From Labilibaculum sp. (GTDB lineage: Bacteria; Bacteroidota; Bacteroidia; Bacteroidales; Marinifilaceae), in the NCBI GenBank assembly GCA_016342745.1, contig JAEINT010000008.1:62001-126000 (forward strand): 64,000 bases of DNA, given 5' to 3'. The notes below the pieces were generated by a model. The model was not told the origin of the DNA and ran no database searches. It saw only the letters and a program-made list of their open reading frames with translations. Position numbers and translations under genes: made by a program. How positions within the stretch are numbered: position 1 is the stretch's first letter; each line of letters starts with the position of its first letter. This document shows positions 1-8,954 of this stretch, piece after piece.

Positions 1-844
1 AAATAGAGGTAACCTGAAGAGAAGCCTCAGTATAAAATGAAGCCTCAGAATTGCTGAAAACCTGGCAATTATTAAGAATTGCACAACTGGCTTCCGTTAA
101 AAAAGTTGGCGTCTTGCCATAAGTGTAATTACCACTTCCCATTAGGGCTGTACCTTTTGAACTCAAACCAAGTTCCGACACTTTCTCTTTGTTATGCGGC
201 AAATTGAGACCATGTCCTAGCTCATGTAACAAACCGCCAATGTACTTGGTCGCATCGTTTCCTCTTTTACTATCCTCTCCAAAAAACTTGACATCCATCT
301 CTGTGTAATCCAGTGCAAAACAGTAACGTCCCCATCCGTAAAAGGGAACATCCGGATTGTCATGATCCTTAACAGGCGTGAGGATCAGTGTGTGATCACT
401 ATTTTTTTCACCTGCATTGACTGCAAAATATGCATCGACCTCTTCAATTATTTTAGCTCCTCCCCCCTCATATGGATAGTTTGCAGTTGGATATTTACCG
501 TGCAAATAAATGATCTTTACACGATTTTTTTCCTTATCAACCAACATGTTGAAGCTTTTATTTCCAAAACCATATTCCTGCATATTTTTTGCATAAAATT
601 CTTGTCCGTGTAACAGAATTTCACTCAGTCGGCGATGAGATTCATGTCTTTCTTTAACATCAGTAGGTAGGAAGTATACTAGGTTCAAATTGTATTTTGC
701 CGAAGAGCTGTAATTGAAGGTTTCCTCTTCAGGTTCTGGTTCCGGTTCTTCAATTATAGGAGAATCTTCTTTTGAACATCCAGTAAAAAGAACAAGTAAA
801 AGGAGAAAACAATAAACAGAAATTATAAGATAGAATGATTTCAT
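1..844 (-). CDS. Secreted lipoprotein zinc metalloprotease, C-terminus cut by window edge
   Basis: The open frame starts at the ATG at 842-844 and runs off the left edge without a stop, so about 281 N-terminal residues are visible. The N-terminus is a lipoprotein signal: a hydrophobic stretch followed by a lipobox ending LFTGC at about residue 23, then an acidic Glu/Pro-rich linker typical of surface-exposed Bacteroidota lipoproteins. The motif HELGHGLNLPH places zinc ligands at H207, H211 and H217 with catalytic E208, the HExxHxxxxxH layout of metzincin-like peptidases, although Asn stands where metzincins usually have Gly. I infer an outer-membrane-anchored endopeptidase; the substrate is unknown. 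An intrinsic terminator lies between it and the DUF3472 gene upstream, so it is probably a separate transcript from the SusCD operon. The family is assigned from the motif only, and the Met-turn region lies outside the window. Confidence 0.75.
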   Translation of the reverse strand, partial: MKSFYLIISVYCFLLLLVLFTGCSKEDSPIIEEPEPEPEEETFNYSSSAKYNLNLVYFLPTDVKERHESHRRLSEILLHGQEFYAKNMQEYGFGNKSFNMLVDKEKNRVKIIYLHGKYPTANYPYEGGGAKIIEEVDAYFAVNAGEKNSDHTLILTPVKDHDNPDVPFYGWGRYCFALDYTEMDVKFFGEDSKRGNDATKYIGGLLHELGHGLNLPHNKEKVSELGLSSKGTALMGSGNYTYGKTPTFLTEASCAILNNCQVFSNSEASFYTEASLQVTSI

Positions 845-911
845 TTTTTCTTTTTAAAAGTCAATAATTGCTTAATTACTGCGTCCATAAAACAGAAGGT
901 AAATAGAACGC

Positions 912-952
912 AAAAAAAGGCCGTCTTGCATTGAAATTTTGGACGGCCTTTT
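912..952 (-). terminator. Intrinsic terminator of the SusCD operon
   Basis: An 11-bp inverted repeat (915-925 with 942-952, core GGCCGTC) is followed on the minus strand by a run of seven T. It lies just after the stop of the DUF3472/discoidin gene and would end the SusCD operon before the metalloprotease gene. Confidence 0.85.
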
Positions 953-967
953 ACTAATACTATTTTT

Positions 968-2803
968 TTATTCTAAAATATAGGTTGCAATTTCTGCCAT
1001 AGCGGCATTATTGGTTCCATCGTGAGAAACTTTAGCAATAAACTTAAAATATCGAAATGTTTTTGCTGTATTAAGTTCGATCGTTTGCTGGTTTGTAGCT
1101 TTTTCCAGAACAAAGTCACCAAGACTCTCCCAAGATGTATTATCACTACTGATCTGGATTTCCAAATCCTGAACTGTTCGAGATAAATTTTGCCTTTGAG
1201 TAAAACTAAAACCATTTACAGTATTGGCTTGCCCCATATCAACAGTAATATGGTGAGGAGCCGTTGCTGTACAACCCGACCAGCAGGAATGCCAGTAGGT
1301 ACTTTCATCTCCATCAAGCACATCGGCAGCACGACCTGTATCTCCCTCGCCACCTTGATCTTCCTGACTGCTGTAATCTACAATTGACCAACCCGTTCTG
1401 TCCATTATACTTTGTGTCGAAATGGATGGGACTTCTAATTTTGTAAAATCAATAACAGGCGCTGTACCATTGGCTGTTCTTGTAAAAGATGTGTTGGGTG
1501 TTTCATTATCACTGAAAAAGCCACAATTTCTAAGGTAAAAGTGATTGCCTTCTTTTCCTCCATCATAATCTAATCGTGCACCAGCACTTCCAGTAGCATC
1601 GGTTGTAAATGTCGCATTAGTCATTTCACTCCAGCTTCCTTGAGTATCATAAATCCATTGATTGGCATAATCTACTTCTCTGGTTTCATCACCCATTGTA
1701 GTATTAAAATTCTCTAAAAACGAATGCAAACGTGTTAGATGTTTACCTGTAGGAAATGGTCTTCTAAAACTGGCTATCAACTTCCAATCGCCAACTTCAG
1801 GAGCGTAGAAATAAGCTGTATAATCAATCGAATTATCAGCATTTGATTCTCCTTTCAATAAAAATTTATAGGTCGTTCCCGGTTTCCAGTCATAAACCCA
1901 ATAACTTTGAGCTCCTGATCCTTCTCCACCAAATTCACCAACGGTTACACCTGAACCATATCCTAAAGGTTCCACAGTATATTCTGCAGGAATCTGATTA
2001 GGATCTTGTGTATCAAATGCGCTCCATACCGAAAATAAGATCCGTCTTTCGGTTGCTGAATTGACTTGCATTCCAAAATAACCCGATGAAAAACCATTCG
2101 CCATAAAGTAAGATCCTATTGGGTCTTTTCCAACAGGTACAGTTAATTCATTATAAAACCAGGTGATATTCTTATTGGCAGGTTCTTCGAAATTTAAGTG
2201 AACCGAAGGACCTCTTCGTCCCCAGTAAAACCATTCTGCATCCACATAACTAATGTTAGAGCTCCAGGATGAATCCCCTAATAATATATCTGAAATATTA
2301 CCAAAAGAACCTCCACCATTAGAAATACCTTCTAACTCTACAAAATGATAACCTATTTTATCAATCGTAAAAGATCCTGCATAGTGTTTTTCCTTACTAT
2401 CTGATGCCTCAAAATCAACCTGTTTTGTTTCACTACCAAGTGTTATTTTTAGCGTAGTAGCACCAACAAATCTTGCAAGAATACCTACTTCAATTGCTCC
2501 CGTTTCTTTTGCATAAAAATAGGTTCTAATTTTATCACTCGAATTAGTCCAATTCTGAATACCTCCGGATACAACTATATTTTCAGTAGCCGTGGGATTC
2601 TCAAAGACCCAAGTGTTTCCTTCACAGGGCACTGATACAACCAAAGCAGTAAGTGGATCTGTTACAGGAATAACTGGATCATCTACCTCATCTTTTTCAT
2701 CAACTAAATCGGCTTCATCAGATGAACAAGATGGAGCTATTATCAACGCCAAGAGAAAAAAAACAACACTTGTTATTTTTCCAATTTTACTTAAAGCTCT
2801 CAT
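968..2803 (-). CDS. DUF3472 / discoidin-domain surface lipoprotein
   Basis: This 611-residue protein starts with a signal peptide and lipobox (IAPSC, Cys about residue 26), so it is predicted to be a lipoprotein. A short Asp/Glu-rich linker follows. Residues about 55-180 resemble the DUF5077 beta-sandwich and residues about 185-440 resemble DUF3472, a pair commonly found together in Bacteroidota carbohydrate loci. Residues about 470-611 form an F5/8 type C (discoidin) module, recognisable from DGDESTYWHSCWSG and the closing TFRYFKFIAK pattern; this fold usually binds sugars. No catalytic residues of a known glycoside hydrolase are evident. It is the last gene of the SusC-SusD operon, 140 bases after SusD, and ends at a strong terminator. 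I infer a surface glycan-binding protein or an uncharacterised enzyme serving the SusCD transporter. Domain assignments are from memory of the families. Confidence 0.75.
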   Translation of the reverse strand: MRALSKIGKITSVVFFLLALIIAPSCSSDEADLVDEKDEVDDPVIPVTDPLTALVVSVPCEGNTWVFENPTATENIVVSGGIQNWTNSSDKIRTYFYAKETGAIEVGILARFVGATTLKITLGSETKQVDFEASDSKEKHYAGSFTIDKIGYHFVELEGISNGGGSFGNISDILLGDSSWSSNISYVDAEWFYWGRRGPSVHLNFEEPANKNITWFYNELTVPVGKDPIGSYFMANGFSSGYFGMQVNSATERRILFSVWSAFDTQDPNQIPAEYTVEPLGYGSGVTVGEFGGEGSGAQSYWVYDWKPGTTYKFLLKGESNADNSIDYTAYFYAPEVGDWKLIASFRRPFPTGKHLTRLHSFLENFNTTMGDETREVDYANQWIYDTQGSWSEMTNATFTTDATGSAGARLDYDGGKEGNHFYLRNCGFFSDNETPNTSFTRTANGTAPVIDFTKLEVPSISTQSIMDRTGWSIVDYSSQEDQGGEGDTGRAADVLDGDESTYWHSCWSGCTATAPHHITVDMGQANTVNGFSFTQRQNLSRTVQDLEIQISSDNTSWESLGDFVLEKATNQQTIELNTAKTFRYFKFIAKVSHDGTNNAAMAEIATYILE

Positions 2804-2850
2804 TATTTCTATGTTTAATTTATTTTAGTATCCAAAACCTGATATGAATA

Positions 2851-2925
2851 ACCTCAGGGCAAGCCCTGAGGTATCAAAAAGTGTTTACGACGTAAACAAA
2901 TTAGTTTTCGATCTAAGGATCGAAA
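2851..2925 (-). other. Three consecutive hairpins between susD-like and DUF3472 genes
   Basis: The 140-base gap after SusD holds three near-perfect inverted repeats in 75 bases: 2851-2872 (10-bp arms, 2-base centre), 2883-2897 (7-bp arms) and 2906-2925 (8-bp arms, 4-base loop). None is followed by a T-run on the minus strand, so simple termination is unlikely. Their position suggests a processing site, an mRNA-stabilising element or partial attenuation that sets SusCD expression above the downstream gene. The function is inference. Confidence 0.6.
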
Positions 2926-2943
2926 TAATTAACCACATTCTAA

Positions 2944-4626
2944 CTATGGATTTTGTACTAAATTAGGCTGCGCTAAAATCTGAGCTTCCGGAATATAGTC
3001 AACAACACGAGGACTTGTTGCAGGAACTGTTAATAAAGGATTAGCTCCTCTATCATGTGTTCCTGGATATCTGCGATCCAAGGTCAAACCATTTCTAAAA
3101 ATATCGTAACGACGATGAGCTTCGTAAGCCAGTTCTATACGTCTTTCCTCAAGTACAATTTCAAGTATTGTTCTTCCAGTTGGAACTTCAGAGTATGTAT
3201 TAATATTTGCACGTTCTCTTATCAAATTGATGTCTTCTAACGCTCCTGATATATTACTTCCAATTTTAGCTCGAGCTTCCGCACGATTCAAATACATCTC
3301 TGCTAGACGCGAAATAACTGGAGAGAACAATTGAGGCTGTCCTTCCTGATTCGAACATTTTATTACGAAATATTTAGGATACCCCTGTCTTACCGGCATT
3401 TTCTTTGTCAACTTCACATAGGTTTTTCCACTAATATTTTCCCCTTCGGTGATAAAATATACAGTGTTGCCATTTACTGTTTCAGTTGAAACTGTTTTGG
3501 TACCATTGTAATCATATTCCCAATTGCCACCATTATTTGTAACTGCGTACATTTGGAACATTTTAGAACCTACCGGAGAAGATTTATCGTAAGAATAGGT
3601 GATCTCATAATCGTTACCATCAACATACTGAGGGTCAATAAATTTATGTCTTCTATCTGAAGGATTTTGGTCAAGTAAATTTCTGAAAGACTCCGAAGCA
3701 TACATTTCACCCCAACCTACACCATCAATTGTAGCGTACATACCTCCAAAAGCATACCAATTGTAGTCATCTTCGTCTTTTAATGCTCTACATGAAAATA
3801 TAATTTCCGAATTTTCCTCAGGCACCATTGTTGGAAAAGTTTCATAAGCAGAACCTTCCAATAAAGAAAAGTTATTTGATTCAATTACTTTGGTTGCATA
3901 CTCTTCTGCCTTTGCATTATCCTCCATATATAAATAGACTCTAGACAATAAGGCATTAGCTGCTTGTTCCGATGCATATATATTATATTCTGAATCAATT
4001 CTTTTAAATTCACTCATGAATTCTGCACCTTTTAATAGATCGCTTATAATCAGCTCATAAACCTCCTTAACAGTAGCACGTGGAGGCAAATTATCTGCAT
4101 CTGGTTCAGCATCTAAAATAATTGGAACACCTAGGTTCGAACTTGGATTTTGAGCATAAGGTCGTCCCCAAATATTTACTAAATTGAAATAAAAGAAAGC
4201 ACGTAGGTAATACATTTCACCAATCACGTGATTCAAACGAGGCGTACCCGTTTGTGCTTTATCAATAACTTTATTAGCATTCACAATACCTTTATAACAA
4301 CCAGACCACAAACTATTTAAATGACCATTTGTTGGAGTATGTTGGTAATTGTACATGTAAAATAAATGATCGGTTGTAGAACCGCTTAATGCAATGTTAT
4401 CGCCGCCAAATTCACCATGAAAATGGTAAGGGCGCATAAACTCATTCTTTTTCAATAGTGCGTAAGTACCTAAAGCTGCTGCTTCGATACCTAATTCATC
4501 AGCAAATACTTTATCATCTGATAAATCCTGAAATGGCTCTCTTTCGATATCACAAGAGCTTATAGAAAGCGCCATTAGTATCGCAATAAAAGAATATATA
4601 TTTTTCATTTTCATCTTTTTATACAT
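2944..4626 (-). CDS. SusD/RagB family nutrient-binding lipoprotein
   Basis: This 560-residue protein has a lipoprotein signal ending SISSC at about residue 25 and the usual SusD layout: an alpha-helical TPR-rich N-terminal half (for example YYLRAFFYFNLVNIWG near residue 135) and a C-terminal region with the family motif LNRAEARAKIG followed by ILEERRIELAYEAHRRYDIFRNG-like text. SusD proteins form the lid over the SusC barrel and capture oligosaccharide or other ligands at the cell surface. It lies 16 bases downstream of SusC, certainly in the same transcript. The first ATG is at 4624-4626; Met5 and Met7 are possible alternative starts just before the hydrophobic segment. The ligand cannot be read from the sequence. 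Confidence 0.95.
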   Translation of the reverse strand: MYKKMKMKNIYSFIAILMALSISSCDIEREPFQDLSDDKVFADELGIEAAALGTYALLKKNEFMRPYHFHGEFGGDNIALSGSTTDHLFYMYNYQHTPTNGHLNSLWSGCYKGIVNANKVIDKAQTGTPRLNHVIGEMYYLRAFFYFNLVNIWGRPYAQNPSSNLGVPIILDAEPDADNLPPRATVKEVYELIISDLLKGAEFMSEFKRIDSEYNIYASEQAANALLSRVYLYMEDNAKAEEYATKVIESNNFSLLEGSAYETFPTMVPEENSEIIFSCRALKDEDDYNWYAFGGMYATIDGVGWGEMYASESFRNLLDQNPSDRRHKFIDPQYVDGNDYEITYSYDKSSPVGSKMFQMYAVTNNGGNWEYDYNGTKTVSTETVNGNTVYFITEGENISGKTYVKLTKKMPVRQGYPKYFVIKCSNQEGQPQLFSPVISRLAEMYLNRAEARAKIGSNISGALEDINLIRERANINTYSEVPTGRTILEIVLEERRIELAYEAHRRYDIFRNGLTLDRRYPGTHDRGANPLLTVPATSPRVVDYIPEAQILAQPNLVQNP

Positions 4627-4642
4627 TAATAATTTTCACTTC

Positions 4643-7600
4643 TTAAAATCCAATTTTTACGCCTGCCATAATTTTCTTGGACATAGGATATAGCGTTCCA
4701 TGAGTTTGATTAGAACCAGTAGCTCCAATTTCAGGATCCATACCTGACCATTTTGTCAGTGTAACAAGGTTATCTGCACTCACATAAACTGAGGCATTTG
4801 AAATCTTAAGTCGATTTAGAATGTTTTCTGGAATCTTATATGCCAATGTTACATTTCGTAAACGGATATAACTTGCATCTTCTAAATATCTTGATGAATT
4901 TTTATTTGCATTAACTCCTCCATTAAATGATTTTGGGTGAGTTGCAACATCTCCTGGTTTTTCCCAACGATTCCAGTCATCATGCAAATTCATACTATTA
5001 AAAGAAGCATAAGAACCATCGCTATCAAATAATTCTCTGTTGCTATTGTACCTATGAATATCTTCAACAAAGCTAATGTTTGCCGATAAGGTGAAGTTAT
5101 CAAAAGAAAATTTATTAAGAATACCTCCTATATATGTTGGAGTACCTTTGGTTCCAGTATACTGCAAAGTAGCGTCAGCATAGTCTGAAGTTAAACTAAC
5201 AGTTTCAGTACCATCTTCGTTCTCTGTAACTTTTTCCCACAATGGCTCTCCATTGGCAGGATTTGCACCGTACCAAATACGTTGGTATTGAGCATCCATA
5301 TCATAGCCTGCTTCAATTCTAGTATTACCTTTAGTATAAGCTTTGTCTTCAAATATTTCTTCAACCTTGTTTTTATTGTATGCAAGGTTCAAAGTCATAT
5401 CCCATTTAAATCTTGAAGTTTTGATTATCTCGGGAGAAACAGTTAGCTCATATCCTTTATTGGTAACACGTCCAACATTCATCCATATTCCGCTGTAACC
5501 AGTTAATGCAGGAAGTGGTACGTAGGTTAAAAGATTGTCACTATTTTTATAATATAGATCTAAATTTATACTTACACGATTAAATAATCTTGTGTTGATA
5601 GCTGTATTGTAACTAGTTACTTTTTCCCAACTAATATCAGGGTTTCCTTTTTGATAAGGTGTAGCCGCACTATTTCCATTGTATTGATCTACAAAAGCAA
5701 AATATCCAAGATATTGAAATCCACTCGGAGCATTACCAACCTGTCCCATACTAGCAGACCATTTTAATACGTTTAACCACTCTACTCCTTGCAGGAATTC
5801 TTCACTATGGGCATTCCAACCTACACTAGCCGACCAGAAGTTACCATATTGCTTGTTTGGACCAAAGCTGCTTGAGCCCTGTCTACTAAATGAGGCCGTA
5901 GCCAAATATTTATCATTATAAGCATATTGCAGATTCACTAGCGTACTTTGCTTGGCACTTTCTCCTTTGTAGCCACCTACGCTAACAGCTTCTGCTGTTG
6001 TATTCAATACAGTAAGTCCTGCTGCAATACCTTTACCTGTCGCATTAGCGTCGTCAGAATGATAATCAGAGTATTCCCAAGCAACAAATGCATTCAGTGC
6101 ATGAAGACCAAAAGTCTTGTTAAATCGAAGCATTTGATTAGTAAAACGCTTACGACTAAAACTATAACTTTCATATAAGGTTCCTCTGTCTGCTTGTCCT
6201 CCAACAGAACGAGGATCAGTATACCATTCAGAATGTCCGAAATTAAGAGCTATATTATTCATGGAAGAAAAAGTCAACCATTCATTGATTTTATAATCAA
6301 AGCCGATATTTGCACGAAGATTATTGCTACGTGATTTGCCATAATTGTATTGTAAATCGTATAGGTAATTATTTTCATCTCTACCATACCAAACCTTATC
6401 ATTTTCAAGCAAGTATTCTTTGCCGCTATCAACTCTTGGATCTAGTACAGAACCATCTGGTAAATAAGCTTCATCCCATGGCATGTAGGTAAACATAGAA
6501 TATGAAGAATGTTGTTGATCTTTTGTCGTACTATAATCACCAGATAGATTAACTTTAATCTTAAGGCGTTCCGTAGCATTAATATCAAAGTTTCCTATAG
6601 CCGAATAACGCTCATAATCGTATCCTTTTAAAGCACCAGTCTCGTTATAATAAGTACCAGACAGATAGGCAGTCATCTTTTCGTTTCCACCAGAATAATT
6701 AACATTATACTCTTGTGCCTTCCCGGTTTGGGTAGCAATATCCATCCAATCAGTATCCGTGTTTAATACATCCTCTGTAACATTTGGGTTCCAAGACTTC
6801 TGATAATCATACAATTCCTGAGAATTCATAACTGAGAAATTCCCTGTATTGAATGTGGTATATCCGTAGGTTGCATTCACATTTATTTTAGATTCTCCTT
6901 TTTTAGCTCTTTTGGTTTGTAATAAAATAACACCATTAGCAGCTAAAGATCCATACAATGCAGTTGCCGAAGCGTCTTTTAAAATAGTCATACTTTCAAT
7001 ATCTGCTGGACTATAACCAGGATCAGAATTTCCCATTATAATACCATCTACCACCCAAAGAGGTGATGTTGTACCCGACAATGAACCTTTTCCTCGAATG
7101 GTGATTTCTGTACTTGAACCAGGTCTTCCACTTCGTGCAGATGCGTTCACACCAGCAACTTTACCTTGAAGCATGGATGCTACATTTGATACAAAAACAT
7201 CTTTTAGATCATCACTGTCTAATGCTACAGCTGAACCTGTTAAATTCGATTTTTTTGTTGTACCATATGCAATAACCATTACCTCATCAAGGTCGCTGGT
7301 TTTTCTTTCCAAGTTAACATTGATGTTAGTCTGACCATTAACTGGTATTTCCTGCTCTTCGTAACCTATAAATGAAAAAACTAACACTGCATCAGATTGA
7401 CCTACCTTTATGGTATAATCTCCATTAATATCAGTTATAGCACCTTGAGTTGTACCTTTAATTATAATACTAACCCCTGGCAGTGACTCCTTATTCTCAT
7501 TATCTAATACACTTCCTCTAACCTCAACAGTTTGTGCACTTGCAATAGCTGTAAAAAACAGCATAAAAATGAATAAGCCAATCGCTTTTTGCATACCGGA

Positions 7601-7666
7601 AGTATTTCTCCTTATTTTATTTTTTATATTATTTCGATAAAAATCGATTTGTCGCAAATATCTCAT
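4643..7666 (-). CDS. SusC/RagA family TonB-linked outer membrane transporter
   Basis: This 1007-residue protein is a TonB-dependent barrel of the SusC class. After a signal sequence (cleavage likely after AIASAQ, about residue 45), residues about 48-125 form the CarboxypepD_reg-like beta-sandwich (VRGSVLDNENKESLPGVSI). A TonB-box-like stretch (DEVMVIAYGTTKKSN) and a plug domain with VANMLQGKVAG-type and TILKDASATALYG motifs follow, and the rest is a barrel rich in alternating aromatic residues. Such proteins import large substrates with TonB energy together with SusD. The first ATG gives an unusually long, basic lead before the hydrophobic segment; Met25 (at 7594) would give a conventional signal peptide. 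It sits between a discoidin lipoprotein gene and susD-like in a four-gene operon opposite the hybrid regulator that probably controls it. Confidence 0.95.
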   Translation of the reverse strand: MRYLRQIDFYRNNIKNKIRRNTSGMQKAIGLFIFMLFFTAIASAQTVEVRGSVLDNENKESLPGVSIIIKGTTQGAITDINGDYTIKVGQSDAVLVFSFIGYEEQEIPVNGQTNINVNLERKTSDLDEVMVIAYGTTKKSNLTGSAVALDSDDLKDVFVSNVASMLQGKVAGVNASARSGRPGSSTEITIRGKGSLSGTTSPLWVVDGIIMGNSDPGYSPADIESMTILKDASATALYGSLAANGVILLQTKRAKKGESKINVNATYGYTTFNTGNFSVMNSQELYDYQKSWNPNVTEDVLNTDTDWMDIATQTGKAQEYNVNYSGGNEKMTAYLSGTYYNETGALKGYDYERYSAIGNFDINATERLKIKVNLSGDYSTTKDQQHSSYSMFTYMPWDEAYLPDGSVLDPRVDSGKEYLLENDKVWYGRDENNYLYDLQYNYGKSRSNNLRANIGFDYKINEWLTFSSMNNIALNFGHSEWYTDPRSVGGQADRGTLYESYSFSRKRFTNQMLRFNKTFGLHALNAFVAWEYSDYHSDDANATGKGIAAGLTVLNTTAEAVSVGGYKGESAKQSTLVNLQYAYNDKYLATASFSRQGSSSFGPNKQYGNFWSASVGWNAHSEEFLQGVEWLNVLKWSASMGQVGNAPSGFQYLGYFAFVDQYNGNSAATPYQKGNPDISWEKVTSYNTAINTRLFNRVSINLDLYYKNSDNLLTYVPLPALTGYSGIWMNVGRVTNKGYELTVSPEIIKTSRFKWDMTLNLAYNKNKVEEIFEDKAYTKGNTRIEAGYDMDAQYQRIWYGANPANGEPLWEKVTENEDGTETVSLTSDYADATLQYTGTKGTPTYIGGILNKFSFDNFTLSANISFVEDIHRYNSNRELFDSDGSYASFNSMNLHDDWNRWEKPGDVATHPKSFNGGVNANKNSSRYLEDASYIRLRNVTLAYKIPENILNRLKISNASVYVSADNLVTLTKWSGMDPEIGATGSNQTHGTLYPMSKKIMAGVKIGF

Positions 7667-7744
7667 AATTATTATCTTAAATCTTAATTAGATAAATAAA
7701 CTATTATAACATGTTGTTCTTAATTATTTTACACCAACTCCCTT

Positions 7745-8662
7745 TTAATAAGGTAGCATACCATCTTCGAAAACTTTTAACAAAGCCATACAGGTAGAGT
7801 TTTGACCAGGTGTTTTTGTATCAACGATTCTAATTCTAAAATATTTAGAAGAGTAATTCTTATCAAGAGACAAATCATTCAACTCTGGATTTAGCAAAAC
7901 ATTATCCAAAACTTCTGAAGTCCATACGGTGGTATAATCAGTTCCATTTGTACTTGTTTGCACATCGAACTTAGCAGGATTATTACCTCTCGCATACCCA
8001 TCTCTAGTAGCAAACTCGAAACCACCAATATTTTTAGCTTCGGCGAATGTAATTTGTATATGGTGAGGAAGAGGTGCTGTTCCACTTGACCAAGCCGAAT
8101 GCCAGTAAGTACCCAAATTTCCATCAACAAGCGATTCTTTAGGTCCTTCTGATCCTTCTTGTGTGTATGTTTCAATCATATCCACGGTAAGAGGATGGTA
8201 AGTTTTCCCCGCCTTAGACGTAAAAGAAATGGTTTCACCGTAGGCAGTGCCTGCTTCATTTGAGGCATAAGCTCTGGCTTTATAAGCCGTTTTTACGGAT
8301 AATCCTTTTAGAGTAGTTGAATAATTCCAATCCTCCTGTATAATACCATCTAGAGTAAATTCACCTGCGGCTGCAAAATTATCGTTTACAGTTGGTTCAA
8401 CATCTTCTGTAGTCCAGCAAATTCCCATAGCAAGAATTTTTGATCCTCCATTTGATAGGACACTACCGCTTACAACAGCATCCTGACCTGTTATGTTAGT
8501 AACTTCTCCTGTGGTCGTCTCTGGTAGGCTAACAGAGTCATCTTTGTCACAGCTTGTTGTAAAAGAAATGACAAGCATTACAACTAAGAAAAATGTGATC
8601 CTCGAAAGATCCATTTTTAAAAATTTCTGATAATTACTTTTTTTCATTTTTTGCTTCTTCAT
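7745..8662 (-). CDS. Fibronectin-like plus discoidin-domain lipoprotein
   Basis: This 305-residue protein is the first gene of the SusCD operon. A hydrophobic segment ends in a lipobox (SFTTSC, Cys about residue 38), preceded by a basic lead; Met6 or Met17 could be the true start. Residues about 50-150 resemble the FISUMP/FN3-like repeat common in Bacteroidota lipoproteins (AVVSGSVLSNGGSKILAMGI and a YKARAYASNEAGTAYGE motif). Residues about 155-305 are an F5/8 type C domain with DGNLGTYWHSAWSSG, closely parallel to the matching motif in the DUF3472 gene of the same operon. I infer a cell-surface glycan-binding protein (SGBP-like) that helps the SusCD complex to bind its substrate. No enzyme signature is visible. 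Confidence 0.8.
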   Translation of the reverse strand: MKKQKMKKSNYQKFLKMDLSRITFFLVVMLVISFTTSCDKDDSVSLPETTTGEVTNITGQDAVVSGSVLSNGGSKILAMGICWTTEDVEPTVNDNFAAAGEFTLDGIIQEDWNYSTTLKGLSVKTAYKARAYASNEAGTAYGETISFTSKAGKTYHPLTVDMIETYTQEGSEGPKESLVDGNLGTYWHSAWSSGTAPLPHHIQITFAEAKNIGGFEFATRDGYARGNNPAKFDVQTSTNGTDYTTVWTSEVLDNVLLNPELNDLSLDKNYSSKYFRIRIVDTKTPGQNSTCMALLKVFEDGMLPY

Positions 8663-8798
8663 AAGGTTATGAGTTAGTATAACATTAAAGATTAGGTATT
8701 TGGTTATATTGTCCCCACATCTATCTCTTAAGAATTCAAGTAGATTGACTTCTTCATTGATGGGAGTTTCAAATTTGGAGAATCACATTTATAAAAAA

Positions 8799-8830
8799 GT
8801 GGACATTTTAGGCGAATAAGTAGACATTTT
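8799..8830. promoter_or_regulatory. Direct repeat, likely binding site of the hybrid two-component regulator
   Basis: Two nearly identical 11-base copies, GTGGACATTTT (8799-8809) and GTAGACATTTT (8820-8830), are spaced exactly 21 bases start to start, two turns of the helix. AraC-type output domains of hybrid regulators bind tandem direct repeats of this spacing. It lies in the divergent region between the SusCD operon (first start at 8662) and the regulator gene, about 140 bases upstream of the operon and 64 bases upstream of the regulator's own promoter. Binding is inferred, not shown. Confidence 0.55.
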
Positions 8831-8893
8831 CCCAAGAGCTTATTAATCAATCAAATAGCACTAATTGTAAATTGTTATTTGTTTGATATTTAC

Positions 8894-8924
8894 TTGGTAG
8901 GATTGCTATAGATATTTATTTTTG
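8894..8924 (+). promoter_or_regulatory. Bacteroidota-type promoter of the hybrid regulator operon
   Basis: A TTG at 8894-8896, a 20-base spacer and a perfect TAnnTTTG box (TATTTTTG, 8917-8924) fit the primary sigma consensus of the phylum. A start about 7 bases downstream would leave a leader of roughly 25 bases before the ATG at 8955. Confidence 0.7.
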
Positions 8925-8954
8925 CTTTATACCAAACATTGACCTTAAGTTAGC

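Noticed and set aside
362-613. Plus-strand frame of 83 codons
   Set aside because: It is antisense to the metalloprotease gene, whose frame is far better supported by the HExxH motif and lipobox.
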